A stretch of 64,000 bases of DNA from JALVIU01 sp964462295 (GCA_964462295.1 CAYWXH010000001.1:1-64000); one strand, 5' to 3'. Counted from the first letter of the stretch, positions 41,892 through 51,481 are shown. The notes: generated from the sequence alone by a model not told the origin. Translations and numbers: made by a program.

Positions 41892-42894
41892 TTTATTTAA
41901 TAAAAAAATAATAATTTTAATAGTACTTACATTACTTCTTTTATTATTAATGATTTTTTCTGTAACTATAGGTAGTGTAAAGATTTCACTTACTACTATA
42001 ATCTCTATGTTTAAAGGAGGGCATGTTGATAGCGCTTCGAGAGTTATTATACTTAGGCTAAGATTACCAAGAATAGTGATGGCTGTTATCACTGGAGGGA
42101 CACTCTCTATTGTTGGCGTGTCCCTCCAGGCCCTATTCAGAAATCCCTTGGCAGATCCATATATTATAGGTATCTCTTCTGGTGCTGCATTAGGTGCCAC
42201 CTCTACATTTTTTCTCCAGAGGATAGTAGGAAAATTCTTTGTATTTTATCTACCCCTTTTTTCTTTTTTTGGGGCTTTAGTTACAATGCTTTTGGTTTAT
42301 AGACTCTCTCTTCTAGGAAGACGGGTGATAATAGAGAATCTTTTATTATCAGGGGTTATTGTAGGATTTATAGCAAGTGCCTTAATAACACTTATTATTG
42401 CTTTTGCGGGAAGAGAAGTGCATGATATACTTTTTTGGCTTATGGGAGACCTCTCTCATGTGAAGTGGGAAAATATTTGGTTTATACTTGGTCCTATAAT
42501 TATTGCAATTTATCTTTTGTTGCATTTTTCTGTAGAGTTAAATGCTATCTCTTTAGGAGAAGAGGTAGCATTTAATCTTGGTATAGACCCAGAGAGGCTT
42601 AAAAAGATTATATTTTTTATAACCTCTTTTTTAATAGGCTTGATAGTATCTTTTTCTGGAATTATAGGTTTTGTAGGTTTAGTTATTCCCCATATAATAA
42701 GGCTTTTAGTTGGGGCTGACCATAAGATAGTTATGCCTGCATCTATTTTAGGTGGGAGTATATTTTTGTTGTTGTGTGATGATATTGCAAGGACGGTTGT
42801 TGCACCAAGTGAACTTCCTATAGGGGTTATAACCTCTCTTATAGGTGCACCACTTTTTATATACCTATTAAAGAAAGTAGGCTACAATGGATAA
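41881..42894 (+). CDS. btuC: Vitamin B12 ABC transporter permease
   Basis: The 337-residue FecCD-type permease has about ten membrane spans. LRLPRIVMAVITGGTLSIVG, QALFRNPLADPYIIGISSGA and LGIDPERLKKIIFF are the family signatures; GFVGLVIPHIIRLLVGADHK contains the loop that contacts the ATPase. It works as a homodimer with BtuD. The start lies inside the btuF 3' end (11 bp), and it overlaps btuD by 8 bp. Confidence 0.95.
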   Translation: MKSSLFNKKIIILIVLTLLLLLLMIFSVTIGSVKISLTTIISMFKGGHVDSASRVIILRLRLPRIVMAVITGGTLSIVGVSLQALFRNPLADPYIIGISSGAALGATSTFFLQRIVGKFFVFYLPLFSFFGALVTMLLVYRLSLLGRRVIIENLLLSGVIVGFIASALITLIIAFAGREVHDILFWLMGDLSHVKWENIWFILGPIIIAIYLLLHFSVELNAISLGEEVAFNLGIDPERLKKIIFFITSFLIGLIVSFSGIIGFVGLVIPHIIRLLVGADHKIVMPASILGGSIFLLLCDDIARTVVAPSELPIGVITSLIGAPLFIYLLKKVGYNG

Positions 42895-43660
42895 TATATT
42901 AAGGATAAATAACCTATCATTTTATTATCAGGAAAATGGATTTTCTATGGAAAAAGTAACCTTTTCCATAGAAGAAGGAGAGATTTTTGGTATTATAGGC
43001 CCTAATGGTTCTGGAAAAACGACACTTTTGCGACTCATCACAGGGTATCTAACTCCTTCTAAGGGCTCAATATTTCTTTATGGAAATGACCTAAGAAGAA
43101 TTGATATGAAAAAAAGGGCTAAGACTATCTCAGTTGTCCCACAGAATATTACGACTTTTTTTAATTTTAAAGTAAAAGAGATAGTGGCACTGGGAAGGAT
43201 GCCATACAGGCGAGAGACTACATTTTTGGAAGATGAGAAAATAGTAAGAGATGCTATGGAAAAAGCTCATATTCTACACCTTTCGGATAGGAAATTTTTT
43301 TCGCTAAGTGGAGGAGAAAGGCAAAGGGTTCTAATTGCAAAATCTTTTGCCCAGAAACCAAAGATTCTTTTACTCGATGAGTTTACGAGTCATCTCGATA
43401 TATATCATCAAAAACGCATAATAGATATTTTACTTAGAGAAAAAAGGAAAAATTCTCTCACTATCCTTGCTACATTTCACGATATCAATCTTGCAAGTAT
43501 TTTATCAGATAAAATACTAATTATGAAAGATGGGAAGATTTTATCCTACGGAAAGCCAAGTGATATAATAAATAAAGATATTATAAAGGAGACTTATTCT
43601 ATTGATCCTATAATTGGGCCACATCCTAAATACGATGTCCCTCAAATATTCTATCCTTAG
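42887..43660 (+). CDS. btuD: Vitamin B12 ABC transporter ATP-binding protein
   Basis: The 257-residue cytosolic ATPase has Walker A GPNGSGKTT, the Q-loop VVPQNITTF, signature LSGGERQRVLIAKS, Walker B ILLLDEFTSHLD and an H-loop in ATFHDINLAS. It powers BtuCF. Its stop is 4 bp from the convergent mgsA stop, and no clear terminator separates the two. Confidence 0.95.
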   Translation: MDNILRINNLSFYYQENGFSMEKVTFSIEEGEIFGIIGPNGSGKTTLLRLITGYLTPSKGSIFLYGNDLRRIDMKKRAKTISVVPQNITTFFNFKVKEIVALGRMPYRRETTFLEDEKIVRDAMEKAHILHLSDRKFFSLSGGERQRVLIAKSFAQKPKILLLDEFTSHLDIYHQKRIIDILLREKRKNSLTILATFHDINLASILSDKILIMKDGKILSYGKPSDIINKDIIKETYSIDPIIGPHPKYDVPQIFYP

Positions 43661-43664
43661 CTTT

Positions 43665-44144
43665 TTATTCTGTTACTTTTAGTTTTTCTATAAATCTTCT
43701 CCTTCTTTCCTCGTAATCTATAAGCCTTCTTTCATATTCTTCTTCCATAAGTGGAGAGGATATCAAAAAGTCTGCTGTGGCCCTGTTGCAGGCAAATGGG
43801 ATATTCCACACTGTAGCAAGTCTTATGAGGGCCCTTACATCAGGGTCATGAGGCATAGGCTCTAAGGGGTCACAAAAGAATATGAGAAAATCAATTTTTC
43901 CATCTGCTATCATAGCTCCTACCTGCTGATCTCCTCCTAATGGTCCACTCTTTAATCTTGTAATATTGAGTCCTAACTCCTCAGTGAGTATGTGTCCCGT
44001 AGTTCCTGTAGCATATAGATTATGTTTAGAAAGGGTGCCTTTATTAAATCTTGCCCATTCTAATAAATCTTCTTTCCTGTTATCATGTGCAATGAGTGCA
44101 ATATTTTTTACCTTATTCATTTTTATTGTTTTGTATATGTCCAT
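43665..44144 (-). CDS. mgsA: Methylglyoxal synthase
   Basis: MgsA converts dihydroxyacetone phosphate to methylglyoxal and phosphate, relieving sugar-phosphate stress. The 159-residue product contains IALIAHDNRKEDLLEWA, LYATGTTGHIL, LKSGPLGGDQQVGAMIADG, with catalytic Asp in the latter region, and FFCDPLEPMPHDPDVRALIR. The N-terminal ATG has GGAGGTGG upstream; a start eight codons later would also fit the family. It stands alone on the minus strand, convergent with btuD. Given three sugar importers in the window, a phosphate-stress valve is a sensible neighbour, but no direct link is visible. Confidence 0.95.
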   Translation of the reverse strand: MDIYKTIKMNKVKNIALIAHDNRKEDLLEWARFNKGTLSKHNLYATGTTGHILTEELGLNITRLKSGPLGGDQQVGAMIADGKIDFLIFFCDPLEPMPHDPDVRALIRLATVWNIPFACNRATADFLISSPLMEEEYERRLIDYEERRRRFIEKLKVTE

Positions 44145-44192
44145 CTTACACCACCTCCATTGTTTTTTGAGTATATACTAATTTAAATTAAG

Positions 44193-44219
44193 TATAGTCA
44201 GGCAGGAAGCCTGACTATA
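44193..44219 (-). terminator. Hairpin after the EF-hand protein gene
   Basis: Bases 44193-44203 pair with 44209-44219 in an 11-bp stem with a 5-nt loop, starting 3 bp after the EF-hand gene's stop (minus strand). The downstream tract is only moderately T-rich, so termination may be partial. Confidence 0.55.
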
Positions 44220-44221
44220 GG

Positions 44222-45364
44222 CTATATAAAAGATAGGTCAAAATCACCTATTTGCCCCTTTTCGCCATTTTCCCTTTGATAGTAAGATAGAGATGTGAGT
44301 GCCGAATTTTTTAGAAAAAGATGAAATTTTAAATAATTTAGATTTATAGATTCAATACCTGCCTTATATAATGGTGTAAGTTCTCCTTTTTCTGATTTTC
44401 CGTCTCTGTTTAGGTCTCTAAAAAGTAGGAGTTTTTTAAACATGGGGTCCTTTAGATTCAAAATGCCATTTTTGTCCCAATCAAGTTTGGAAAGTTCTAA
44501 AAATCCGTTTAGCGCACCATTTTGGTCTCCAAAAAGTTCTTTTCCACTGTCTATTTTACCATTCAGATTCCTATCTAATGCCAAAAATGCATCATCACCT
44601 GTTATCCAACTTGTAAGTTCCTTTTTTCCATCTCCATTTATATCAAACATTACACCATCTTTTAGGGGCAAGAGGTCAAACCCATCCCCATCTAAATCTA
44701 CGATGAGAGGATCTGCCTTATGTGCCGTATGTGTTACCTGTATGTCTATTGCCATTCTTAGTTTCATGCTCCTCATAGTAGATGTTGTAACTATTTTTTC
44801 ATTCTCTTTTGATACAGTTTTTTCTTTTTGCATAATTTCTAACTTTAAATCAATTTTTATATGGGTTCTCTCTGCAATGCTTTGTAGGTCTTTCGCATTT
44901 GCCTTCTGTATTTTGTCTGCAATATTTTTTATACTATTTTCTATATGATTCATGGCCTTTAGATGATTGTTTTTGACCTTCAGTGCCTTTTCCATTTTTG
45001 TTGCAAGTTTCTCTGCTGCTTCAGGATTGTTTTCCTCTAAAAATTCCATAAGTATGAGATATTTTTTTGCAAGTTCTGGGTCATCTTTGTAGAGTTCATC
45101 GATTTGTTCAGATACCTTTTTTGCAAGATCTGGATTTAAGGTAGCCCATTTTAGGGTTTTTAATGATTCATACCCTCCCTTTTGTAGTTTTGTTTGTGAA
45201 AGACTGAAACTGGTATAGTCAAGGTTTAGAGAAAGATTATACTTACTTGTTTTCTGATAGGCGCTACTTTTGCCATTTTGAATAAATTTTTCTTTGGCAA
45301 ATAGTTTCTCAGAGGCAGATAGGTGAAAAGAGGTAAAATCTAAACTATCCTTTACAATCTCCAT
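44222..45364 (-). CDS. EF-hand-like calcium-loop protein of unknown function
   Basis: The 380-residue protein has no signal peptide or membrane span. Residues 1-220 are mixed and helical, with a Lys/Glu-rich stretch. From about residue 228 a series of Asp/Asn-rich loops appears: IVDLDGDGFDLLPL, FDINGDGKKELTSW, LDRNLNGKIDSGKELFGD, LDWDKNGILNLKD and RDLNRDGKSEKGEL. The loops resemble EF-hand or dockerin-like DxDxDG calcium sites and the sequence of domains in surface-linked bacterial proteins. I cannot assign a role. A GGAGGG precedes the ATG, and an inverted repeat (ATCTACC/GGTAGAT, 45388-45407) lies in its leader. Confidence 0.7.
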   Translation of the reverse strand: MEIVKDSLDFTSFHLSASEKLFAKEKFIQNGKSSAYQKTSKYNLSLNLDYTSFSLSQTKLQKGGYESLKTLKWATLNPDLAKKVSEQIDELYKDDPELAKKYLILMEFLEENNPEAAEKLATKMEKALKVKNNHLKAMNHIENSIKNIADKIQKANAKDLQSIAERTHIKIDLKLEIMQKEKTVSKENEKIVTTSTMRSMKLRMAIDIQVTHTAHKADPLIVDLDGDGFDLLPLKDGVMFDINGDGKKELTSWITGDDAFLALDRNLNGKIDSGKELFGDQNGALNGFLELSKLDWDKNGILNLKDPMFKKLLLFRDLNRDGKSEKGELTPLYKAGIESINLNYLKFHLFLKNSALTSLSYYQRENGEKGQIGDFDLSFI

Positions 45365-45479
45365 CTTTTATCCCTCCTTGGAATCTTATCTACCGTCCAT
45401 GGTAGATTCTTCTGTTATTTTTATCGGAACTTTTTTTGGTAAATTTTATTATTTTTTGTCTAATGATAAGGAATGATTT

Positions 45480-47333
45480 TTAAGGTTTTTTAAAATAGAT
45501 ATATAATAAGTAGATGGATATGATTCCTAGGGTTAAAATATTTAAATAGAAGGCTTTTATAAGGAGTAGAACCCCCACTATAAGTAAAACTATTCTTTGC
45601 CATAAAGTGAGAGTAGATTTTAAATATCCCATACCTGCTGCACTTATTACCGTTATAGCAATGATAGCTCTAATAAGTGAATATATTATATTTAAGGGGC
45701 TGGAAAGTAAAAGAAGAGAATTATCATATACGAATAAGTATGGAATTATAAAGGCCGAAAAACCTAAAAGTAGTGCAAATTTTGCTGTTTTTACCCAATT
45801 TGCATCTGCTATTCCTGCTGCTATATATACAGCACCACATACAGGAGGAGTAATGGCAGATATTATAGCAAAATAGAATACAAAAAGATGTGCTGCAAGA
45901 GGATGTATGCCTAACTTTATAAGGGCTGGTCCACCTATTACTACAGCTACCAAATATGCGGCAGTTGTTGGGACCTCCATCCCTAATATAAGAGATGTAA
46001 TCATAGTAAGTAAGAGTGCCAAAAATAGGTTATCCTTGCTAAAATCGAGAATAAAACTTGAAAGCTTTACACCAAGGCCTGTCTGATTTATTATACCTAT
46101 AATGATTTGGGCACATGCAGTGATACTCCCTATGATTGCCGCCTGTCTTGCACCACTTACTACTCCTTTGTATAATTTTTGCCAAATAGATTTTAGATCT
46201 ATATTCCATGATGTAGAAAGGGGAAACATGAAAAGTGTTACAACCACAGTCCAAAAAGCGGCATATTGTGGTGTATAACCCTTTATCAACAGTACTATAA
46301 GAGTTATTAGCGGTACTATAAAAAATAAAGATGATTTTATTGTATCAAGGGTAGATGGAATCTCTTCTGGGGGAAGTCCTGATTTTCCCTCTTTTAGAGA
46401 ATAAAAATGTATGCCAACACCTACTGAGTAAAAATATAGTAAAGCGGGAATAGTTGCAGAAAGTGCGATCTTTAGGTATGGTATTTGGATGAGCTCTGCC
46501 ATGATAAAGGCCCCTGCGCCCATAATGGGAGGCATGATTTGACCTCCTGATGATGCAGTTGCCTCTACTGCCCCTGCAAACGCTTTATCATATCCGATTT
46601 TTTTCATCATAGGGATAGTAAAAACTCCTGTGGATGCTACATTGGCAGATGCACTCCCTGATATACTTCCAAAAAGTGCACTTGATATTACTGCTACTTT
46701 GGCGGGTCCTCCTATAAATCTTCCCGCTATTTTAAGTGAAAATTTTATAAAACCCTCTCCACCTCCGCTTACCACAAGCATTGCTCCAAGTATCACAAAA
46801 ATTGCTATAATATTTACAGAAATCCCTACGATTATCCCCCAAATTCCGTTTGTTGTAAGGTATAGCATTCCTAATATAGAGGTAGGTTCAAATTTTACAT
46901 GTCCAAAATAACCAGGCAAAAGGTGTCCGAGGAAGGCATAGAGCAAAAAAAGTGTTGCTATAATGGGTAAGGCTGGTTTTACGGAACGTCTTGCTCCTTC
47001 AAGTATCATTATTATCATTATAATTGCAAGAATTTCTTGGATCTTTCCTTCCATTATTCCATATTGATAGGTGATCTTCTCATAAAAAAGTGTAATATAG
47101 ATTGCAGAGGAAAAGCTTAATACAGATAGAATGATATCCCTTATAAGTTCATTTTTTGTCTTTTTTGGGGGAAAGTATAAGAATATGAGAGGTAAACTTA
47201 GGGCAATATGAATACTTCTTTGAATAATATTAGGGATAAGTCCTGAAAATACAAGGTATAAATGGAAAAAGACAAATATAAATGATAGTACATCTCTTAT
47301 TATAGGTAGATAGTCTTTTTTGGGTTTTTTCAT
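45480..47333 (-). CDS. TRAP transporter fused 4TM/12TM permease (TAXI type)
   Basis: The 617-residue membrane protein combines a DctQ-like four-span part with the DctM-like large subunit, as usual for TAXI-TRAP importers. GGGEGFIKFSLKIAGRFIGG, FGSISGSASANVASTGVFTI, ATASSGGQIMPPIMGAGAFI and MEVPTTAAYLVAVVIGGPAL are the repeated TRAP large-subunit motifs. It uses an ion gradient to import an organic acid or amino acid bound by the TAXI protein. The start is the ATG at 47333 behind AAGGAG; an earlier ATG would place the intergenic hairpin in the coding region. The binding-protein gene lies 51 bp upstream. Confidence 0.93.
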   Translation of the reverse strand: MKKPKKDYLPIIRDVLSFIFVFFHLYLVFSGLIPNIIQRSIHIALSLPLIFLYFPPKKTKNELIRDIILSVLSFSSAIYITLFYEKITYQYGIMEGKIQEILAIIMIIMILEGARRSVKPALPIIATLFLLYAFLGHLLPGYFGHVKFEPTSILGMLYLTTNGIWGIIVGISVNIIAIFVILGAMLVVSGGGEGFIKFSLKIAGRFIGGPAKVAVISSALFGSISGSASANVASTGVFTIPMMKKIGYDKAFAGAVEATASSGGQIMPPIMGAGAFIMAELIQIPYLKIALSATIPALLYFYSVGVGIHFYSLKEGKSGLPPEEIPSTLDTIKSSLFFIVPLITLIVLLIKGYTPQYAAFWTVVVTLFMFPLSTSWNIDLKSIWQKLYKGVVSGARQAAIIGSITACAQIIIGIINQTGLGVKLSSFILDFSKDNLFLALLLTMITSLILGMEVPTTAAYLVAVVIGGPALIKLGIHPLAAHLFVFYFAIISAITPPVCGAVYIAAGIADANWVKTAKFALLLGFSAFIIPYLFVYDNSLLLLSSPLNIIYSLIRAIIAITVISAAGMGYLKSTLTLWQRIVLLIVGVLLLIKAFYLNILTLGIISIYLLYIYFKKP

Positions 47334-47352
47334 ATATCTCCTTGCATTATAA

Positions 47353-47379
47353 GTAAGGACGGGCATACCCCGTCCTTAC
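47353..47379 (-). other. Intercistronic hairpin between TAXI binding protein and permease
   Basis: GTAAGGACGGG (47353-47363) and CCCGTCCTTAC (47369-47379) form a perfect 11-bp stem with a 5-nt loop, between the binding-protein stop and the permease Shine-Dalgarno. It parallels the hairpins after the other binding-protein genes. Confidence 0.65.
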
Positions 47380-47384
47380 AAATT

Positions 47385-48362
47385 TTATTTCTTTGGAATA
47401 AGATTCTCTGGTATTTTTATACCTATTTCTTTGTAATATCTTATTGCACCTGGATGAAGTGGTGCACCTAACTTTACGATGTCATTGATATTCAACATCT
47501 TTCCAAATGGATGCATCTCTTCCATGATTTTTCTGTTTTCCCAGAATGCCTTTGTAATTTTGTAGGCAATATCTTCAGGTAGATCAGAAGTTGTGTATGT
47601 TCCTACAGGGTTAGAGAAGGTTTTTACATCATAATCAACACCGGGATAGATACCAGACGGAATTGTAAATCTTGTAAATACAGGATATTTCTTCTTAAAC
47701 TTCTTCCAGTCATCATCATTTAGGGAAAGTAATCTAATTTTTACTGTTGCAGCAAGTTCTGTAATTGCAGGGCTTGGTGGAGGTGAAGATGTAGCAAAAC
47801 CTACTACTTTTTTATTCTTTACAGCATCTGTTGCTTCTTTAAGTGCTACTCTTACAATCTTTACCTTATCAAGAATGCCTAAAGTTTTAAAAAGATCAAG
47901 AGTAATTGCTTCTCCAGAGCTTCCAAGGCCTCCAGGAATAAATGGCTTACCTTTTAAATCTTCAAAGGTTTTTACGCCACTATCTTCTCTTACTACCCAA
48001 TGCATTACAATCCCAGGTATAGGCCAAAGGGCGCGAATCTTTTCATATCCACCTTCTTTGAATTTTCCTTGTTTGTTGAAGGCCTTTAGTATGTTAGATA
48101 CAGTAGATGTAAAGATGTAGTTTTTTCTTGTTTTTGATGCCTTTACATTTGCAACAGAACCAAGACTCTCCTCTACTATTACATCTACATCTGGTGCGCC
48201 TGCCATAATGGCCTTTGCCATACCTACTGCAAAGGCATAATAGGTTGATGCGGTGTTTGCAGACTTAAGTGAAAGCCTTACTTTAGCAAAAGAAAGACCA
48301 GAAAAGAGCAGTAATCCTACAAGGGTAAGACTGACAATCATAAAAAGCTTAGATTTTTTCAT
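47385..48362 (-). CDS. TAXI-family TRAP solute-binding protein
   Basis: The 325-residue product has a signal peptide (MKKSKLFMIVSLTLVGLLLF, cut near SFAKV) and then LSLKSANTASTYYAFAVGMA, the start of the TAXI family, which binds glutamate or related acids. VEESLGSVANVKA, GLGSSGEAITLDLFKTLGI and TYTTSDLPEDIAYKITKAFW are typical. It feeds the fused permease encoded downstream. The ligand is not known. Confidence 0.93.
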   Translation of the reverse strand: MKKSKLFMIVSLTLVGLLLFSGLSFAKVRLSLKSANTASTYYAFAVGMAKAIMAGAPDVDVIVEESLGSVANVKASKTRKNYIFTSTVSNILKAFNKQGKFKEGGYEKIRALWPIPGIVMHWVVREDSGVKTFEDLKGKPFIPGGLGSSGEAITLDLFKTLGILDKVKIVRVALKEATDAVKNKKVVGFATSSPPPSPAITELAATVKIRLLSLNDDDWKKFKKKYPVFTRFTIPSGIYPGVDYDVKTFSNPVGTYTTSDLPEDIAYKITKAFWENRKIMEEMHPFGKMLNINDIVKLGAPLHPGAIRYYKEIGIKIPENLIPKK

Positions 48363-48394
48363 AATGCATACCTCCCTTAAAATAATATTTTAAT

Positions 48395-48423
48395 ATAATA
48401 ATAGATTTTTTTCATTTTGTCAA
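48395..48423 (-). promoter_or_regulatory. Promoter of the TRAP-TAXI operon
   Basis: On the minus strand a perfect TTGACA (48423-48418), a 17-bp spacer and TATTAT (48400-48395) precede the TAXI gene. The element lies in the 64-bp gap right after the upstream permease stop. GGGAGG lies before the ATG. Confidence 0.65.
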
Positions 48424-48426
48424 TCC

Positions 48427-49263
48427 TTAACCCTTAAGTGACCCTGCAAGCAATCCTCTTAAAAAGTATCTGCCAAAGAATATATATACCAAAAGAGGAG
48501 GAATAGCTACAAGTAATGCCCCTGCCATTTGTATGTTCCACTGTACTATGTAGCTTCCTGCCAGATTATTAAGGGCAACTGTCACAGGCTGTACAGATGG
48601 ATTTGGGGTTACGATAAGCCCAAAGAGAAAGTCATTCCAGATAGATGTAAACTGCCATATCATAACTACTGCAAATGCTGGCATAGAGAGGGGTAAGAGT
48701 ATGTGTTTGTATACTCCTAAAAAGTTTGCACCATCTATCTTTCCTGCCTCAACGAGTTCTCCTGGTACCCCTTGGTAATAATTCATAAAGATTAGACTTG
48801 TAATAGGGATACCATATACTACATGTGTAAAGATAAGTCCAGGGATAGAGCCATAAAGCCCTGTTTTTCTAAGTACCTGAACAAGTGGTATGAGAATACT
48901 TTGATAAGGTATAAACATACCAAAAAGGATAAGTGGAAAGATAAAGTCAGAACCTTTAAATTTCCATTTACTAAATACATAACCATTCATAGAACCCAAG
49001 AAGGATGAAATGATTGTTGCAGGTATTACAAGGTATAAACTGTTTAAAAAACTCCCCTTAAGTCCTCTATAGCCCTTATCTTCATTTCCAAGCCATGCAT
49101 CTTTAAAACTCTCTAAGGTAATATGTTTGGGGAGATGCCACATATTTTTCAAACTTACTTCGGAAAAACTTTTCAGACTCGTGGCAAATAGTACATATAC
49201 AGGTATCAGATAGATTATTGCAAGAAAAATGAGTATAGCATAGATTATTGGTTTTTTGCTCAT
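48427..49263 (-). CDS. Sugar ABC transporter permease, MalG type
   Basis: The 278-residue protein has six membrane spans, an N-terminal AILIFLAIIYLIPVYVLFAT helix and the ATPase-contact EAA loop VEAGKIDGANFLGVYKHILL around residue 170, then the terminal YFLRGLLAGSLKG usual for MalG types. It pairs with the MalF-type permease upstream (one base of overlap). Ligand unknown. Confidence 0.92.
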   Translation of the reverse strand: MSKKPIIYAILIFLAIIYLIPVYVLFATSLKSFSEVSLKNMWHLPKHITLESFKDAWLGNEDKGYRGLKGSFLNSLYLVIPATIISSFLGSMNGYVFSKWKFKGSDFIFPLILFGMFIPYQSILIPLVQVLRKTGLYGSIPGLIFTHVVYGIPITSLIFMNYYQGVPGELVEAGKIDGANFLGVYKHILLPLSMPAFAVVMIWQFTSIWNDFLFGLIVTPNPSVQPVTVALNNLAGSYIVQWNIQMAGALLVAIPPLLVYIFFGRYFLRGLLAGSLKG

Positions 49264-50165
49264 TATTCTCCCACCTCCCCACGGCGTGCATTATATATAA
49301 GGTATGGAATAACAAGTACCCCTACCATTATTAGCATAACTATTGCTATACTTGCTCCTCTTGCAAATTTGTTTCCTCTGAATGTGGTGTCATACATAAA
49401 GTATGCAGGCACATCTGTTGAAAATCCTTCACCCGGCCCTGTCATTGCCATTATAAGGTCAAAAATTTTGAGAGATATATGCCCTAAAATAATAACAGCA
49501 CCTATAGTAATAGGTTTTAATAATGGGAGAATAATGTATCTATAAACTTGTGCAGGCGTTGCCCCATCTACCTGTGCCGCCTCTCTTAGTTCATAGGATA
49601 TCCCCCTAAGACCTGCAAGATACATAGCCATTGTATACCCTGAAAGCTGCCAAACAGCTGCGATGACCACAGCTTTTATTCCTATATTTGGGTCAGTATA
49701 CCATCCTGATTTTAAGAAACCAAGACCTAACATATCAAATAGCTGATTTATTCCTACACTTCCTAATTGCGTACTTCCAGGATTTAGGAGCCATCTCCAT
49801 ACTACCCCTGTTACGATAAATGAAAGAGACATAGGAAACAAGAAGATGCTTCTAAAGATACTTTCTCCCTTTATTTTTTGATCAAGCAAGATGGCAAGTC
49901 CCAATCCTAAAACAATGCAAGATGTGATAAATAAGACTGTAAATACAAGGGTGTTATGAAGGTCTATTTGAAATCTTTCTATCTGAAATAGTCTTATATA
50001 ATTTTTAAGCCCTACAAATTTTAAGTTGGGGATTACATTATTCCATTTGGTCATAGAGATATAACCTGTCCATCCAATAAACATATATATAAAAATAAAA
50101 ATGGCGATTATTGAGGGAAGCACAAATAAAATCGCATAAAATCTATCTTGATTTAGTTTCCTCAT
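49263..50165 (-). CDS. Sugar ABC transporter permease, MalF type
   Basis: The 300-residue protein has six spans and the EAA loop LREAAQVDGATPAQVYRYII near residue 193. FRSIFLFPMSLSFIVTGVVW and VVWRWLLNPG are common in glucose/mannose-type MalF subunits. It lies between the binding-protein gene and malG in a standard order. No ATPase gene is in this operon, again implying a shared ATPase encoded elsewhere. Confidence 0.92.
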   Translation of the reverse strand: MRKLNQDRFYAILFVLPSIIAIFIFIYMFIGWTGYISMTKWNNVIPNLKFVGLKNYIRLFQIERFQIDLHNTLVFTVLFITSCIVLGLGLAILLDQKIKGESIFRSIFLFPMSLSFIVTGVVWRWLLNPGSTQLGSVGINQLFDMLGLGFLKSGWYTDPNIGIKAVVIAAVWQLSGYTMAMYLAGLRGISYELREAAQVDGATPAQVYRYIILPLLKPITIGAVIILGHISLKIFDLIMAMTGPGEGFSTDVPAYFMYDTTFRGNKFARGASIAIVMLIMVGVLVIPYLIYNARRGEVGE

Positions 50166-50192
50166 TTTTATTTTTATCTCCTTTACATAAAA

Positions 50193-50218
50193 TTAAAGGG
50201 GGCATATGCCCCCTTTAA
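50193..50218 (-). other. Intercistronic hairpin after the binding-protein gene
   Basis: TTAAAGGGGGC (50193-50203) pairs with GCCCCCTTTAA (50208-50218) around an ATAT loop. On the minus strand it starts 16 bp after the binding-protein stop and lies before the MalF Shine-Dalgarno. It is likely to stabilise the upstream message or limit read-through. Confidence 0.65.
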
Positions 50219-50233
50219 GCTAATACTTGAAAT

Positions 50234-51481
50234 TTATTGGTCAACCCCAGCGTCTTCTGCTGCCATTACAAGGGCTCTTTGGGTTTTTATCACATTTCTT
50301 TTTGCTACAAAGAGTGCTATAGCATCTTTATATTCTGTTGCCCATCCTGCGCTTGCTGCAGCACCATGTATTACACTTGGTACGATTTTGTCCTTATTCC
50401 AATCCTTTGCACAGGACTGTAAGTATGCATTGAAGTCTGACATATCTACATCTGTTCTTGCAGGAATAGAACCTTTTTTCATATTGAATGCCTTTTGTGC
50501 TTCTTTAGAACCAAGAAGCTTTAACCAAGCAACAACATTATCTCTATGTTTGCAGCCTTTTGGAAGACCAAAGCTATCAGAGAGTGCATCAAATATGCCC
50601 TGATTCCCAGGCGCCAATGTCCATCCGTAATCTTCGAATTTTTTGGACATAAACCAACCATTGGTCCAGTCTCCCATAATCATCATAGCACCTTTTCCTT
50701 CAATGAGATACTGTCCTGCCTCATCCCATGTAAGTGCAGAATGGTCTGTATTTACATAATTTAGCATTTTATCAAAAAGAACCAAAGCCTCTGCTACTCT
50801 CTTGTCAGACCATTTTGTCTTGCCTGTCCATAGACCTTTATAACCTTCTGCGCCTAATGTTCCAATAAGGAATGTTTCAAACACATGACCTGCTTCCCAT
50901 CCATCTTTTGTTCCCATTACAATAGGTACTATACCCTCTTTTTTGAGTTTTTCACATACTGCAAAGAATTCATCAAAGGTCTTTGGAGGAGTGATATTGT
51001 ATTTTTCAAATACAGGTTTGCTGTACCAAAGTACATTTGCCCTATGGATATTTACAGGAACAGACCAGTAGTCACCTTTGTATTTTACGATATTTAATAT
51101 GCCAGGAGGCATAACCTTTTCCCAGCCTTCTTTCTTATATAAAAATGTTACAGGTTCCATATATCCTGTCTTTACCCAGGTATCAATAAGTTCATGGCCT
51201 GCATGTACTTGGAAGGAATCAGGCGGATCTCCACCAAGCATCCTTGTCTTAAGTACAGCTTTTGCATTTGTTCCTGCACCACCTGCAACTGTGGCATTAA
51301 TAATCTTTACATTAGGATATAATTTGTGGTAAAGATTAAACAGGGCATTTAAACCTTCTGCCTCACCCCCTGCTGTCCACCAACTAAAAATCTCAAGTTT
51401 CCCAGAAAGCCCTGCAAATGCAAGTGTACTCAGTAAGAGACTAAAAATAACTGTTAATACTAATAGTTTTGCACCTTTCAT
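50234..51481 (-). CDS. Sugar ABC transporter substrate-binding protein (family 1)
   Basis: The 415-residue product has a signal peptide (cut near TLAFA) and continues with GKLEIFSWWTAGGEAEGLNA, the opening of glucose/mannose-type binding proteins. TRMLGGDPPDSFQVHAGHEL, LTWDEAGQYLIEGKGAMMIM and GDWTNGWFMSKKFEDYGW are the family's ligand-lobe segments. The resemblance is to the Thermus/Rhizobium glucose-binding type, so a monosaccharide ligand is plausible. It has GGAGG before its ATG. Confidence 0.92.
   Translation of the reverse strand: MKGAKLLVLTVIFSLLLSTLAFAGLSGKLEIFSWWTAGGEAEGLNALFNLYHKLYPNVKIINATVAGGAGTNAKAVLKTRMLGGDPPDSFQVHAGHELIDTWVKTGYMEPVTFLYKKEGWEKVMPPGILNIVKYKGDYWSVPVNIHRANVLWYSKPVFEKYNITPPKTFDEFFAVCEKLKKEGIVPIVMGTKDGWEAGHVFETFLIGTLGAEGYKGLWTGKTKWSDKRVAEALVLFDKMLNYVNTDHSALTWDEAGQYLIEGKGAMMIMGDWTNGWFMSKKFEDYGWTLAPGNQGIFDALSDSFGLPKGCKHRDNVVAWLKLLGSKEAQKAFNMKKGSIPARTDVDMSDFNAYLQSCAKDWNKDKIVPSVIHGAAASAGWATEYKDAIALFVAKRNVIKTQRALVMAAEDAGVDQ

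Noticed and set aside
47334..47366. Longer N-terminus for the TRAP permease
   Set aside because: It would read through the intercistronic hairpin and lacks a ribosome site, while AAGGAG lies before the ATG at 47333.
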